A stretch of 64,000 nt of DNA, from NCBI RefSeq assembly GCF_001641285.1, contig NZ_CP014841.1, positions 3,622,501 to 3,686,500 on the forward strand, written 5' to 3'. Positions 42,005 through 51,684 of this stretch are shown here, one piece after another. Position numbers and translations under genes: made by a program. The notes beneath the pieces are model-generated. The model was not told the DNA's origin, made no database searches, and saw only the letters and a program-made list of their open reading frames with translations. Within the stretch, counting starts at the first letter, position 1; each line of letters begins with the position of its first letter. The stretch comes from Dyella thiooxydans. Its GTDB lineage: Bacteria; Pseudomonadota; Gammaproteobacteria; Xanthomonadales; Rhodanobacteraceae.

Positions 42005-43372
42005 TCAGTGATCCGCGGGCGGATGGCCCTTCTGCTCGGCCATGCGCTTTTCCAGGTAGTGGATGTTCTGCCCGCCCTGCTGGAAGCCGACGTCGGCCAT
42101 GATGCGCTGCTGCAGCGGGATGTTGCACTTCACCCCTTCGATCACCGTCTCGGCCAGCGCCAGGCGCATGCGCGCGATGGCGGTGGCGCGATCACGCCCG
42201 TGCACGATCAGCTTGCCGATCATTGAGTCGTAGTTCGGCGGGATGCGGTAGCCGTCGTACAGGTGGGTATCCACGCGCACGCCCGGGCCGCCCGGAGCCT
42301 CGAAGCGCTTCACCGTGCCGGGCGAGGGCATGAAGTTGTCCGGGTCCTCCGCGTTGATGCGGCACTCGATCGCGTGGCCGGTGATCTTGATGTCCTCCTG
42401 CCGGATCGACAGCTTCTCGCCACCGGCGATCAGCAGCTGCTCGCGCACGAGGTCGATCCCGGTGATCAGCTCGGTCACCGGATGCTCGACCTGGATGCGG
42501 GTGTTCATCTCGATGAAGTAGAAGCGGCCGTTCTCGAACAGGAACTCGAAGGTGCCGGCGCCGCGGTAGCCGATGCGGATGCAGGCATCCACGCAGACCT
42601 TGCCGATCTGCTCGCGCAGCTCCGGGGTGATGCCTGGCGCCGGCGCCTCCTCCACCACCTTCTGGTGGCGGCGCTGCATCGAGCAGTCGCGCTCACCCAG
42701 GTGGATCGCGTTGCCCTGGCCGTCGGCCAGCACCTGGATCTCCACGTGGCGCGGGTTCTCCAGGAATTTCTCCATGTACACCATGTCGTTGCCGAAGGCT
42801 GCCTTGGCCTCCTGCTTGGTCATGGTGATGGCATTGCCCAGGTGCGCCTCGGTGCGCACCACGCGCATGCCGCGGCCGCCGCCGCCGCCGGCGGCCTTGA
42901 TGATCACCGGGTAGCCGATCTCGCGCGCGATGCGCATGTTCTCTTCATTGTCTTCGCCCAGCGGGCCGCCGGAGCCCGGCACGCAGGGCACGCCGGCCGC
43001 CTTCATCGCCTTGATCGCCTCGACCTTGTCGCCCATCAGGCGGATCACGTCGGCGGTCGGGCCAATGAAGATGAAGCCGGACTGCTCCACCTGCTCGGCG
43101 AAGTCGGCGCGCTCGGAGAGGAAGCCGTAGCCCGGGTGGATCGCCTGGGCGTCGGTGATCTCCGCCGCGGCGATGATGCGCGGGATGTTGAGGTAGCTGT
43201 CGGTCGATGGCGCCGGACCGATGCAGATCGCCTCGTCGGCCAGGCCCACGTGCTTGAGGTTTCGGTCGGCGGTGGAGTGCACTGCGACCGTCTTGATGCC
43301 AAGGCTGTGGCAGGCGCGCAGCACGCGCAGCGCGATCTCGCCGCGGTTGGCAATGACGACTTTTTCTAGCAT
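42005..43372 (-). CDS. accC: Acetyl-CoA carboxylase, biotin carboxylase subunit
   Basis: 455 residues. ATP-dependent carboxylation of biotin on AccB, the first step of fatty-acid synthesis. Seen: [16 protein letters not shown] at the start, the glycine-rich ATP loop [14 protein letters not shown], biotin-site [27 protein letters not shown] and the catalytic [16 protein letters not shown]. Complete. Transcribed after accB (18-nt gap) as usual. Confidence 0.97.
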   Translation of the reverse strand: MLEKVVIANRGEIALRVLRACHSLGIKTVAVHSTADRNLKHVGLADEAICIGPAPSTDSYLNIPRIIAAAEITDAQAIHPGYGFLSERADFAEQVEQSGFIFIGPTADVIRLMGDKVEAIKAMKAAGVPCVPGSGGPLGEDNEENMRIAREIGYPVIIKAAGGGGGRGMRVVRTEAHLGNAITMTKQEAKAAFGNDMVYMEKFLENPRHVEIQVLADGQGNAIHLGERDCSMQRRHQKVVEEAPAPGITPELREQIGKVCVDACIRIGYRGAGTFEFLFENGRFYFIEMNTRIQVEHPVTELITGIDLVREQLLIAGGEKLSIRQEDIKITGHAIECRINAEDPDNFMPSPGTVKRFEAPGGPGVRVDTHLYDGYRIPPNYDSMIGKLIVHGRDRATAIARMRLALAETVIEGVKCNIPLQQRIMADVGFQQGGQNIHYLEKRMAEQKGHPPADH

Positions 43373-43391
43373 CGGAATATGTCCTGCCGGA

Positions 43392-43859
43392 TCAGGCGAT
43401 GACGAACATCGGCTGGTCGAATTCCACCGGCTGGCCGTTCTCGACCAGGATGGCCTGCACCGTGCCGCCGACGTCGGCTTCGATCTGGTTGAACATCTTC
43501 ATCGCCTCGATGATGCCGATCGTCTCGCCCTGCTTGACCTGCTGGCCGACCTTCACGAACGCCGGGGCACCCGGGGTGGAGGAGGCGTAGAAGGTGCCGA
43601 CCATCGGCGCCTTGACCACATGGCCGGCCGGCAGCGCGTCGGCGGCAGGCGCCGCGTCGGCTGCCGGGGCGGCGGCCACCGGGGCCGCCGGAGCAGGCGC
43701 CGCGACCGGCATTGCCGCCGGTGCCGGGGCGGCCACGGTGATGCCGCCCTTGGGCACGCGCGACAGGCGGACGACTTCCTCGCCCTCCTTGATTTCCAGT
43801 TCGGCGAGGTTGGACTCCTCGAGCAGGTCGATGAGCTTCTTGATCTTGCGCAGGTCCAT
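43392..43859 (-). CDS. accB: Biotin carboxyl carrier protein
   Basis: 155 residues. N-terminal [23 protein letters not shown], a long Ala/Pro linker, and the biotinyl domain with target lysine in [12 protein letters not shown]. Carrier of carboxybiotin for AccC and AccAD. The linker is extended by Ala-Pro repeats, as is common in GC-rich species. Upstream member with accC. Confidence 0.97.
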   Translation of the reverse strand: MDLRKIKKLIDLLEESNLAELEIKEGEEVVRLSRVPKGGITVAAPAPAAMPVAAPAPAAPVAAAPAADAAPAADALPAGHVVKAPMVGTFYASSTPGAPAFVKVGQQVKQGETIGIIEAMKMFNQIEADVGGTVQAILVENGQPVEFDQPMFVIA

Positions 43860-43931
43860 AAGACAAACCTTTTTGCAGGGTTACCGCCCGCAGGCGGCTG
43901 GAAAGGAAAAACGGAATCCGAACCGCCGCGC

Positions 43932-44393
43932 TCAGCGCGGCGTGTCGGCCTCGGGTCGGGCCAGCCGACGGATCGCGGCATCCAGCGCCAGCCGGTAGCT
44001 GTCGCTGCCGAAGCCGCTGACCACACCGACGGCGATGTCCGCCAGGTAGGAGTGATGGCGGAACGGTTCGCGGGCGTGCACGTTGGACAGGTGCACCTCG
44101 ATGAAGGGGATCGCCACGGCAGCGAACGCGTCGCGCAGGGCGATGCTGGTGTGGGTGAATGCGCCGGCGTTGCACAGGATCAGCGCGGTCTGGTCGTCGC
44201 GTGCCTGGTGGATGCGGCCGATCAGCTCGTGCTCGGCGTTGGACTGGTACCAGCTCAGCTCGTGCCCGGCTGCCTGCGCCTGCTCGGCCAGGCCGGCGTT
44301 GATATCGGCCAGCGTCTCGCGGCCGTAGATGTCTGGCTCGCGCACACCCAGCAGGTTCAGGTTGGGGCCGTGCAGGGCCAGGATCTTCGCCAT
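43932..44393 (-). CDS. aroQ: 3-dehydroquinate dehydratase, type II
   Basis: 153 residues; third step of the shikimate pathway. Signature [20 protein letters not shown] with the catalytic Tyr, [25 protein letters not shown], and [19 protein letters not shown] with the catalytic His. ATG 44393 (MAKILALHG) is clear. Typical position before accBC in gammaproteobacteria. Confidence 0.96.
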   Translation of the reverse strand: MAKILALHGPNLNLLGVREPDIYGRETLADINAGLAEQAQAAGHELSWYQSNAEHELIGRIHQARDDQTALILCNAGAFTHTSIALRDAFAAVAIPFIEVHLSNVHAREPFRHHSYLADIAVGVVSGFGSDSYRLALDAAIRRLARPEADTPR

Positions 44394-44540
44394 GCGGCTG
44401 CCTTCGCCAAGGTCGGAACGGGTCCGGAAGCGCCGCAGTGTGATCGCACCGATACGAGTTGTCCAGTTCGGCGCAGATCGGCGATGTTTGACGGAGAAGT
44501 CCGCGTTAAACCGTGCGCGGACGTATGTGGCCAATCGAGT

Positions 44541-45083
44541 TCAGTCCACCGGGCCGCCGCCGAGCCAGCGCGCCAGCGTCGTCGCGTCCAGCGGGCCGCG
44601 GCGCGTGGCGAGCAGGCGCCCGTCCGCATCCAGCAGGGCGCTGTACGGCAGCACCTGCGCCGTATCGCCGAAACGCAGCGAGGTGCTGGGCGAGGCCAGC
44701 TCGCCGAGCAGGGTCGGGTAATCCACCGGGTGTGCGGCGAGGAAGGCGCGGGCGCGGGCCGGATCGTCCATCGCGATGCCGATCACCGTCGCGGTACCGG
44801 CATGCTGCCGGGCGGCCTGCGCCAGCGCCGGCATCTCTTCCAGGCAGGGGCCGCACCAGCTCGCCCAGAAATTCAGCAGCACGCGCTTGCCGCGGTAGTC
44901 GGACAGCCGGTGCTGGCGGCCATCGGTGCCCATCAGGGCAAGGTCGGGAGCGATGTCGCCGATCGCCGCCACATGCACGCCGGCCGGCACGCGGGCCAGC
45001 CGGCTGCGATGCTGCAGCCAGCCGCCGGCGGCGGCAAACAGCGTGGCGACCAGCAGCACGATCCAGGTCTGGCGAGTGAACAT
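44541..45083 (-). CDS. TlpA/DsbE-like thiol-disulfide oxidoreductase
   Basis: 180 residues: an N-terminal anchor (TWIVLLVATLFAAAGGWL) then a thioredoxin fold with NFWASWCGPCLEEMPAL, the TlpA/ResA type active site. Reduces periplasmic disulfides, for example in cytochrome c maturation. Start overlaps the dsbD stop by 4 nt (ATGA, 45083 shared), so it draws electrons from DsbD by both position and function. Substrate unknown. Confidence 0.9.
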   Translation of the reverse strand: MFTRQTWIVLLVATLFAAAGGWLQHRSRLARVPAGVHVAAIGDIAPDLALMGTDGRQHRLSDYRGKRVLLNFWASWCGPCLEEMPALAQAARQHAGTATVIGIAMDDPARARAFLAAHPVDYPTLLGELASPSTSLRFGDTAQVLPYSALLDADGRLLATRRGPLDATTLARWLGGGPVD

Positions 45084-47236
45084 CAGCGGCTCGCCTCGGT
45101 CAGGGCCTGCTCGACGATGCCGGAGGTGAGCACGGTCGGCAGCACCTTGCCCTCGCCGCCGCCCTTCGGGAACACCACGTACAGCGGCACGCCGGGTGAG
45201 TGGTAGCGCTGCAGGAAGGCGGCGATGGTCGGGTTCACGTCGGTCCAGTCGCCCTTCATGTAGACCGCGCCGGTGCGCTGGAGCAGGTCGTGGAAGCGGT
45301 CGGTATCGAGCACGGTGTGCTCGTTGGCCTTGCAGGTGACGCACCAGTCGGCGGTCATGTCGACGAACACCGGCGTGCCGGCGTTGCGCAGCTCGGCCAG
45401 CTTCGTTGGGGAGTAGGCCACCACCCCCTCGGTCGCCACCGGTGTGGCCGACGGCGGCGGCACATGGGCGAGGTAGTAGAGCGGCACCACGGTCGCTACC
45501 GCCAGCAGCAGCACCAGCAAGCGGCTGGCCGGACGGCCGCCGCGACTACGCTCGAACCACCACAGTGCCATCGCCAGCAACACCATCGCCACCAGCAGCA
45601 GACCGATCGCGTCGGCGCCGCGCTGATGCGCCAGCACCCAGGCCAGCCACACGGCGGTGAGGTACATCGGGAACGCCAGCACCTGCTTGAGCGTCTCCAT
45701 CCAGCGACCCGGCCGCGGCAGGCGGCGCGCCAGCGACGGCACGAAGCCCACCAGCAGGAACGGCAGCGCCAGACCCACGCCGAGCATCAGGAACACGGCG
45801 AGTGCGGCGGCGACCGGCGCGGCGAAGGCGTACGCCAATGCGCTGCCCATGAACGGTGCGGTGCAGGGGCTGGCGACCACCACGGCGAGCACGCCGGTGA
45901 AGAAGTCGCCGGCCGGGCCGGACCGGCTGGCCAGCCCGGCGCCGGTGTTGCCCAGCGAAGCCCCGAACTGCACCACGCCGGACATCGACAGGCCGACCGC
46001 GAACATCACGCAAGCGAGCACCGCCACCACCAGCGGCTGCTGCAGCTGGGCGCCCCAGCCCAGCGCGTGGCCGGCCGCGCGCAGGCCGACGATCGCCACG
46101 CCGAGCACGGCGAAGCTGCTCATCACGCCGGCGGTGTAGGTCAGCGCGTGACGACGCGCGCGGGCCGGGCTCTCGCCGCTTTCCAGCAGGCTCACCGCCT
46201 TGATCGACAGCACCGGCAGTACGCAGGGCATGAGGTTGAGCACCAGGCCGCCGCCCAAGGCGAGCAGCAGGGCGAGCAGCAGCCCGTCGTGCGGGGCGGC
46301 GGGGCCGGTATCGCCGCCAGTCGCACCGGTAGCTGCCGATGCCTGGGCGGCGGGCAGCGACACCTGGAGCGTGCGGGTCATGACCGGGTAGCAGATGCCA
46401 CCGTCCTGGCAGCCCTGGAAGCGCGCCTGCACGCTGAGCTGATGGCGACCGCCCAGGTCGCCGGCGATGCCGACCGGGACGTCCACCTCGTCGTAGTAGA
46501 TGACCGTCTCGCCTTGGTAGTCGTCCTGGTGATGCGTGCCGGCCGGCCAGGCCGGTTGCAGCTTCAGGCCGGTGGTGCCGGGCGCGGAGAGTTCGGTCTT
46601 GTCGCGATACAGGTAATAGCCGTGCGGCATGGACCAGCGCAGCAGCAGTCGATCCGGGGCCGTCGCCACGGCCTCCAGGCGGAATGCCTGTTCCGGCGGC
46701 AGTGGCGTGCCCGGCGCACCGGTCGCGCCCAGCTTGCCGAAGGTGGCGCCGAAGCCGGCCGGGCCGGTGCCGCCGGTGGCGGCCGCCGGCAGCGGCAGGT
46801 CCAGCTTCTCGGTATGCGGCGGGTAGCAGATCTTCGGGTCCACCTCATGGCAGCCCTGGAACTGCACCGCCACCTGCAGCCTCGTGGCGCCCGCGGCCGC
46901 GGTATAGGGCAGGCGGGCGTCGATGCCGTGGTGATAGGTCTCGACGTCGCCGAGGTATTCGTCGTGGTGCTTGTCGCCATCGGGCAACTGCGCGGTACCG
47001 AGGGTGATGCCGTCGCCGGCGGTGAACTTCATCCGCCCGCGATAGAGGTAGTAGTCCTGGGCAATGTCCCAGTGCAGCTTGAGTACGTCGGGCTGGCTGG
47101 CGTCGGCGCTGAGCTTGTAGGCCTCGGTGACCGGCAGCAGGCTGGAGGCGTCCTGGGCCATCGCGGGGCCGACGGACAGCGACAGCGCGGCGAGAAGGAG
47201 GCGGGCGACGAGCCGCCCCGGGTTGATCAATCGCAT
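45083..47236 (-). CDS. dsbD: Thiol:disulfide interchange protein DsbD with two N-terminal domains
   Basis: 717 residues, longer than the 565 of E. coli DsbD. After a signal peptide there are two similar alpha-type domains (first with FQGCHEVDPKICYPP, second with FQGCQDGGICYPV, both with the CX(n)C pair), an eight-helix membrane domain (LNLMPCVLPVLSIKAVSLLE, VVASPCTAPFMGSALAYAF) and a C-terminal thioredoxin domain (DWCVTCKANE). Passes electrons from cytoplasmic thioredoxin to the periplasm. Start 47236 gives the signal peptide. Confidence 0.93.
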   Translation of the reverse strand: MRLINPGRLVARLLLAALSLSVGPAMAQDASSLLPVTEAYKLSADASQPDVLKLHWDIAQDYYLYRGRMKFTAGDGITLGTAQLPDGDKHHDEYLGDVETYHHGIDARLPYTAAAGATRLQVAVQFQGCHEVDPKICYPPHTEKLDLPLPAAATGGTGPAGFGATFGKLGATGAPGTPLPPEQAFRLEAVATAPDRLLLRWSMPHGYYLYRDKTELSAPGTTGLKLQPAWPAGTHHQDDYQGETVIYYDEVDVPVGIAGDLGGRHQLSVQARFQGCQDGGICYPVMTRTLQVSLPAAQASAATGATGGDTGPAAPHDGLLLALLLALGGGLVLNLMPCVLPVLSIKAVSLLESGESPARARRHALTYTAGVMSSFAVLGVAIVGLRAAGHALGWGAQLQQPLVVAVLACVMFAVGLSMSGVVQFGASLGNTGAGLASRSGPAGDFFTGVLAVVVASPCTAPFMGSALAYAFAAPVAAALAVFLMLGVGLALPFLLVGFVPSLARRLPRPGRWMETLKQVLAFPMYLTAVWLAWVLAHQRGADAIGLLLVAMVLLAMALWWFERSRGGRPASRLLVLLLAVATVVPLYYLAHVPPPSATPVATEGVVAYSPTKLAELRNAGTPVFVDMTADWCVTCKANEHTVLDTDRFHDLLQRTGAVYMKGDWTDVNPTIAAFLQRYHSPGVPLYVVFPKGGGEGKVLPTVLTSGIVEQALTEASR

Positions 47237-47276
47237 CACGTTTCCAGCGTTTCGGTTCGCGGAGAGCGAACCGGGA

Positions 47277-47633
47277 TTATGGGGCAGGGGAGGGCGCGGG
47301 GCCGTCGCCCCCGACCGCGGCGTGGGCGCGCACCCAGTCCAGGTAGGTTGCGTGACCATCGACCACCGGCAGGGCGACCAGTTCGGGTACCTCGTACGGA
47401 TGCAGGGCGACCAGCCGCTCCCGCAGCGCCTCGAAGCGGCCGGCGGTGGTCTTGATGACCAGCAGCACCTCCGGATCGGAGTGCAGGCGGCCCTGCCACG
47501 CATAGGTGGAAATCGCCCCGGGCAACTGGTTCACGCAGGCGGCCAGACCCTCGGCCACCAGCGTCTCGGCCAGCGCCCGGGCGGTTTCGGCTCCGGGACA
47601 GGTGCTCAGGCAGACCAGGACGTCATCGGGCAT
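47277..47633 (-). CDS. cutA: Divalent cation tolerance protein CutA
   Basis: 118 residues of the small trimeric CutA fold: VLVCLSTCPGAETARALAETLVAEGLAACVNQLPG at the start and EVLLVIKTTAGRFEALRERL...LHPYEVPELVALPVVDGHATYLDWV. Linked to copper tolerance in E. coli, though metal binding is not certain. Start 47633 (MPDDVLVC) is the family N-terminus; longer reading ignored. In the same direction as dsbD, 40 nt before it. Confidence 0.92.
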   Translation of the reverse strand: MPDDVLVCLSTCPGAETARALAETLVAEGLAACVNQLPGAISTYAWQGRLHSDPEVLLVIKTTAGRFEALRERLVALHPYEVPELVALPVVDGHATYLDWVRAHAAVGGDGPAPSPAP

Positions 47634-47741
47634 GGCGGGTGAGGGCGAGAACGGAAAATGCAGCCTAGCAGGCGGCACTGGGGTGTTCGCCCCTTGAGAT
47701 GGCGGGGTTACGTCCCAACTTGGCAGCGAGCCGCCCGGGCC

Positions 47742-47769
47742 TTGCATGGGGTTCATGCATCGCTAGAAT
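47742..47769 (+). promoter_or_regulatory. Sigma-70 type promoter of groESL
   Basis: -35 TTGCAT (47742-47747), 16-base spacer, -10 TAGAAT (47764-47769). The downstream edge merges with the CIRCE operator, so repressor binding would block initiation. Confidence 0.7.
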
Positions 47770-47795
47770 TGGCACTCATCGGTACCGAGTGCTAA
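47769..47795 (+). promoter_or_regulatory. CIRCE operator (HrcA binding site)
   Basis: TTGGCACTC, nine bases, GAGTGCTAA: the CIRCE inverted repeat with one difference from TTAGCACTC in the left arm. Placed between promoter and groES ribosome site, it predicts HrcA repression relieved by heat. Confidence 0.92.
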
Positions 47796-47852
47796 CAACG
47801 GCATCGGACCGGGCCTTTTTCCTCAACCATCCAAAGTGAGCTGGAGCCACCC

Positions 47853-48146
47853 ATGAGCAAACTGCGTCCGCTGCACGATCGCGTCATCGTCAAGCGCCTG
47901 GAAGAGGAGCGCGTCTCCGCCGGCGGTATCGTGATCCCCGATAGCGCCACCGAGAAGCCGACCCGCGGCAAGGTGATCGCCGCCGGTACCGGCCGCATCC
48001 TCGAGGACGGCAACGTCCGCCCGATGAGCCTGAAGGAAGGCGACGTCGTGCTGTTCGGCAAGTACGCCGGCCAGGAAATCAAGATCGACGGCGAAGAGCT
48101 GGTCTTCCTCAAGGAAGACGACATCGTCGCGGTGATCGAAGGCTGA
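47853..48146 (+). CDS. groES: Co-chaperonin GroES
   Basis: 97 residues, normal. Mobile loop region [23 protein letters not shown] and the conserved [15 protein letters not shown] end. Caps the GroEL ring. Ribosome site GGAG seven bases before ATG 47853; groEL follows after 53 nt. Under CIRCE control. Confidence 0.98.
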   Translation: MSKLRPLHDRVIVKRLEEERVSAGGIVIPDSATEKPTRGKVIAAGTGRILEDGNVRPMSLKEGDVVLFGKYAGQEIKIDGEELVFLKEDDIVAVIEG

Positions 48147-48181
48147 TCGGCCTCTCCCGCATCTCTCGCCAAACCCACTGA

Positions 48182-49843
<1,662 letters not shown>

Positions 49844-49869
49844 GTCCGGTTTGCCATCGCAGTACCCCG

Positions 49870-49900
49870 AAAACCCCGCCACAAGGCGGGGTTTTCTTTT
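49870..49900 (+). terminator. Rho-independent terminator after groEL
   Basis: AAAACCCCGCC, loop ACAA, GGCGGGGTTTT, then CTTTTTCC. Eleven-base stem and U tract, 27 nt after the groEL stop. Confidence 0.92.
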
Positions 49901-50093
49901 TCCGGGGGGTGATTTCCGTTTGGCCCGGCTCGAACGTCATGCAGGCAGTCACCACACGGATGCTCCATGCATGCCTCGGGAGAGTGCCTTGTCTTTCGCT
50001 GACGCCGGAATGGCGGGAACCATGCCGCCAGATCCGGCGATGGCTACCATCGGCAGGCCCCTGCCGAACCCGGATGAACACCGGACACCGCCC

Positions 50094-50648
50094 ATGCATA
50101 CGCCAGATCACGATCGCGGCACCATGCGGGAATCGCCCGATCCGGCACATGCACTGCGCGTGGCCGAGCTGTTCCGCGAGCACAACCGCGCGCTCGTGGC
50201 GTTCCTTCGCTGCCGGCTCGACTCGCTCGCCGACGCACAGGAGGTGGCGCAGGAAGCCTATGTGCGACTGGTGACGCTGGAGCATCCGGAGGCAGTGGAT
50301 TCGCTGCGGGCGTATCTGTTCCGGATCGCTTCGAATCTCGCGGTGGACCGGCTGCGGATGCGCCAGGTGCGCGCCACCCATGCGTTCGAGCCGGAGGAGC
50401 CGGCACTGCATCTTGCACCGGTGCCGGAGCGCACGGCCGAGGCTGGCGAGCGCCTGCACCAGCTGGCCGCAGCGTTGCGCGAACTGCCCGCGAAGACCGC
50501 CCGGGCGTTTGTCGCCCACATGATCGACGGCCGCGACGTCGGCGCGATCGCCCGCGACATGCGGATCACCGAGCGCATGGTGCGCTACCACGTCACCCGT
50601 GCCCTCGCCCATTGCCGGGCACGGGTGGACGAACCGGAGAACCCCTGA
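50094..50648 (+). CDS. ECF sigma factor, FecI-like
   Basis: 184 residues. Region 2 reads ALVAFLRCRLDSLADAQEVAQEAYVRLV and LRAYLFRIASNLAVDRLRMR; region 4 is ALRELPAKTARAFVAHMIDGRDVGAIARDMRITERMVRYHVTRALAHCR. The iron-transport FecI class is the best fit, supported by the FecR gene overlapping by one base. Start could be ATG 50124 (MRESPD). It would direct polymerase to the receptor promoter; no binding site was defined. Confidence 0.9.
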   Translation: MHTPDHDRGTMRESPDPAHALRVAELFREHNRALVAFLRCRLDSLADAQEVAQEAYVRLVTLEHPEAVDSLRAYLFRIASNLAVDRLRMRQVRATHAFEPEEPALHLAPVPERTAEAGERLHQLAAALRELPAKTARAFVAHMIDGRDVGAIARDMRITERMVRYHVTRALAHCRARVDEPENP

Positions 50649-51619
50649 TGCCCCGTCCCGCCCACGAACAGACCCTGCGCACGGCCGCCGACTGGTGGAT
50701 GCGCCTGCGCGCCGCCGATGCCGGCGAGCGCACGACCGAGGAGTGGCTGGCTTGGATCGACCAGGATGCCAGTCACCTGTCGGCCTTCGAACAGATCGGC
50801 GAAATGGCCGAGCGGCTCGGGCAAGCCGGCGCAGTGACCCGGGCCCGGCTGGTGGCCGAGTTCGCTCCCGCGCGCGTGCGCCCGCGCTGGGTGCCGTTGG
50901 CCGCCGCCGCGGCCGTTCTGCTGGCGGTGGGGCTTGGCTATCTCGCCTGGCCGGATCGCGGCAGCACCACACAACGTTATGCCAGCGGGATCGGTGCTCG
51001 CCTGGAGATCCGCCTGGCCGACGGCTCGCAGATCGTCCTCGGCGCAGCCACGGCACTCCGCACCCGGCTGGACGACGGACGGCGCGCGGTCGAGCTGGAG
51101 CGCGGCGAGGCTCTCTTCCGCGTCGTGCACGACCCCCGGCGACCGTTCCTGGTGCGCGCGGGCGTGGTGACGATCCAGGACATCGGTACCGCGTTCGACG
51201 TGCGCCGCACCGGTGAGCAAGTGACCATCTCCGTGGCCGAGGGTCGCGTGCGCGTGGCCGACGGGCATGGAGGCAGCCTGGAGGCCGGCGCCGGCCAGGC
51301 CATCCGCTTCGATCCCGCGCATCCGGCGATGCAGGTGATCGCGATCGATCCGGCCCAGGTTGCCACCTGGCGCGACGGCCGGCTGGACTTCGACAATGAG
51401 CCGTTGCCGGTGGTGGTGGCCAACATCAATCGCTATCGGCCGTCCCCGCTGCGTATCGGCGATGCCCGGTTGGAGGCATTGACCTTCACCGGCACCGTGC
51501 GCACCGATGCCATTGACGAGTGGCTGCGCACGCTGCCGCAGGTCTTGCCGGTGGTGGTGCGCCAGCAGGCCGGCTCGACCGTGCTCGAGCGCACCGGGAG
51601 CGACCGCAGGCCACGCTGA
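50648..51619 (+). CDS. FecR-family anti-sigma factor / signal transducer
   Basis: 323 residues: DUF4880-like cytoplasmic part (AADWWMRLRAADAGERTTEEWLAWI...), one membrane helix (WVPLAAAAAVLLAVGLGYLAW) and the periplasmic FecR domain (GARLEIRLADGSQIVLGAATALRT, VTIQDIGTAFDVRR, VRVADG). Holds or activates the sigma factor when the receptor is loaded. ATG overlaps the sigma stop (TGATG). Confidence 0.93.
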   Translation: MPRPAHEQTLRTAADWWMRLRAADAGERTTEEWLAWIDQDASHLSAFEQIGEMAERLGQAGAVTRARLVAEFAPARVRPRWVPLAAAAAVLLAVGLGYLAWPDRGSTTQRYASGIGARLEIRLADGSQIVLGAATALRTRLDDGRRAVELERGEALFRVVHDPRRPFLVRAGVVTIQDIGTAFDVRRTGEQVTISVAEGRVRVADGHGGSLEAGAGQAIRFDPAHPAMQVIAIDPAQVATWRDGRLDFDNEPLPVVVANINRYRPSPLRIGDARLEALTFTGTVRTDAIDEWLRTLPQVLPVVVRQQAGSTVLERTGSDRRPR

Positions 51620-51684
51620 CATCTGTCGCCGGGGCGGGCAGCCCATGCCACACTGCCGACTTTCGCCGGGGAGCGCGGGGGCAC

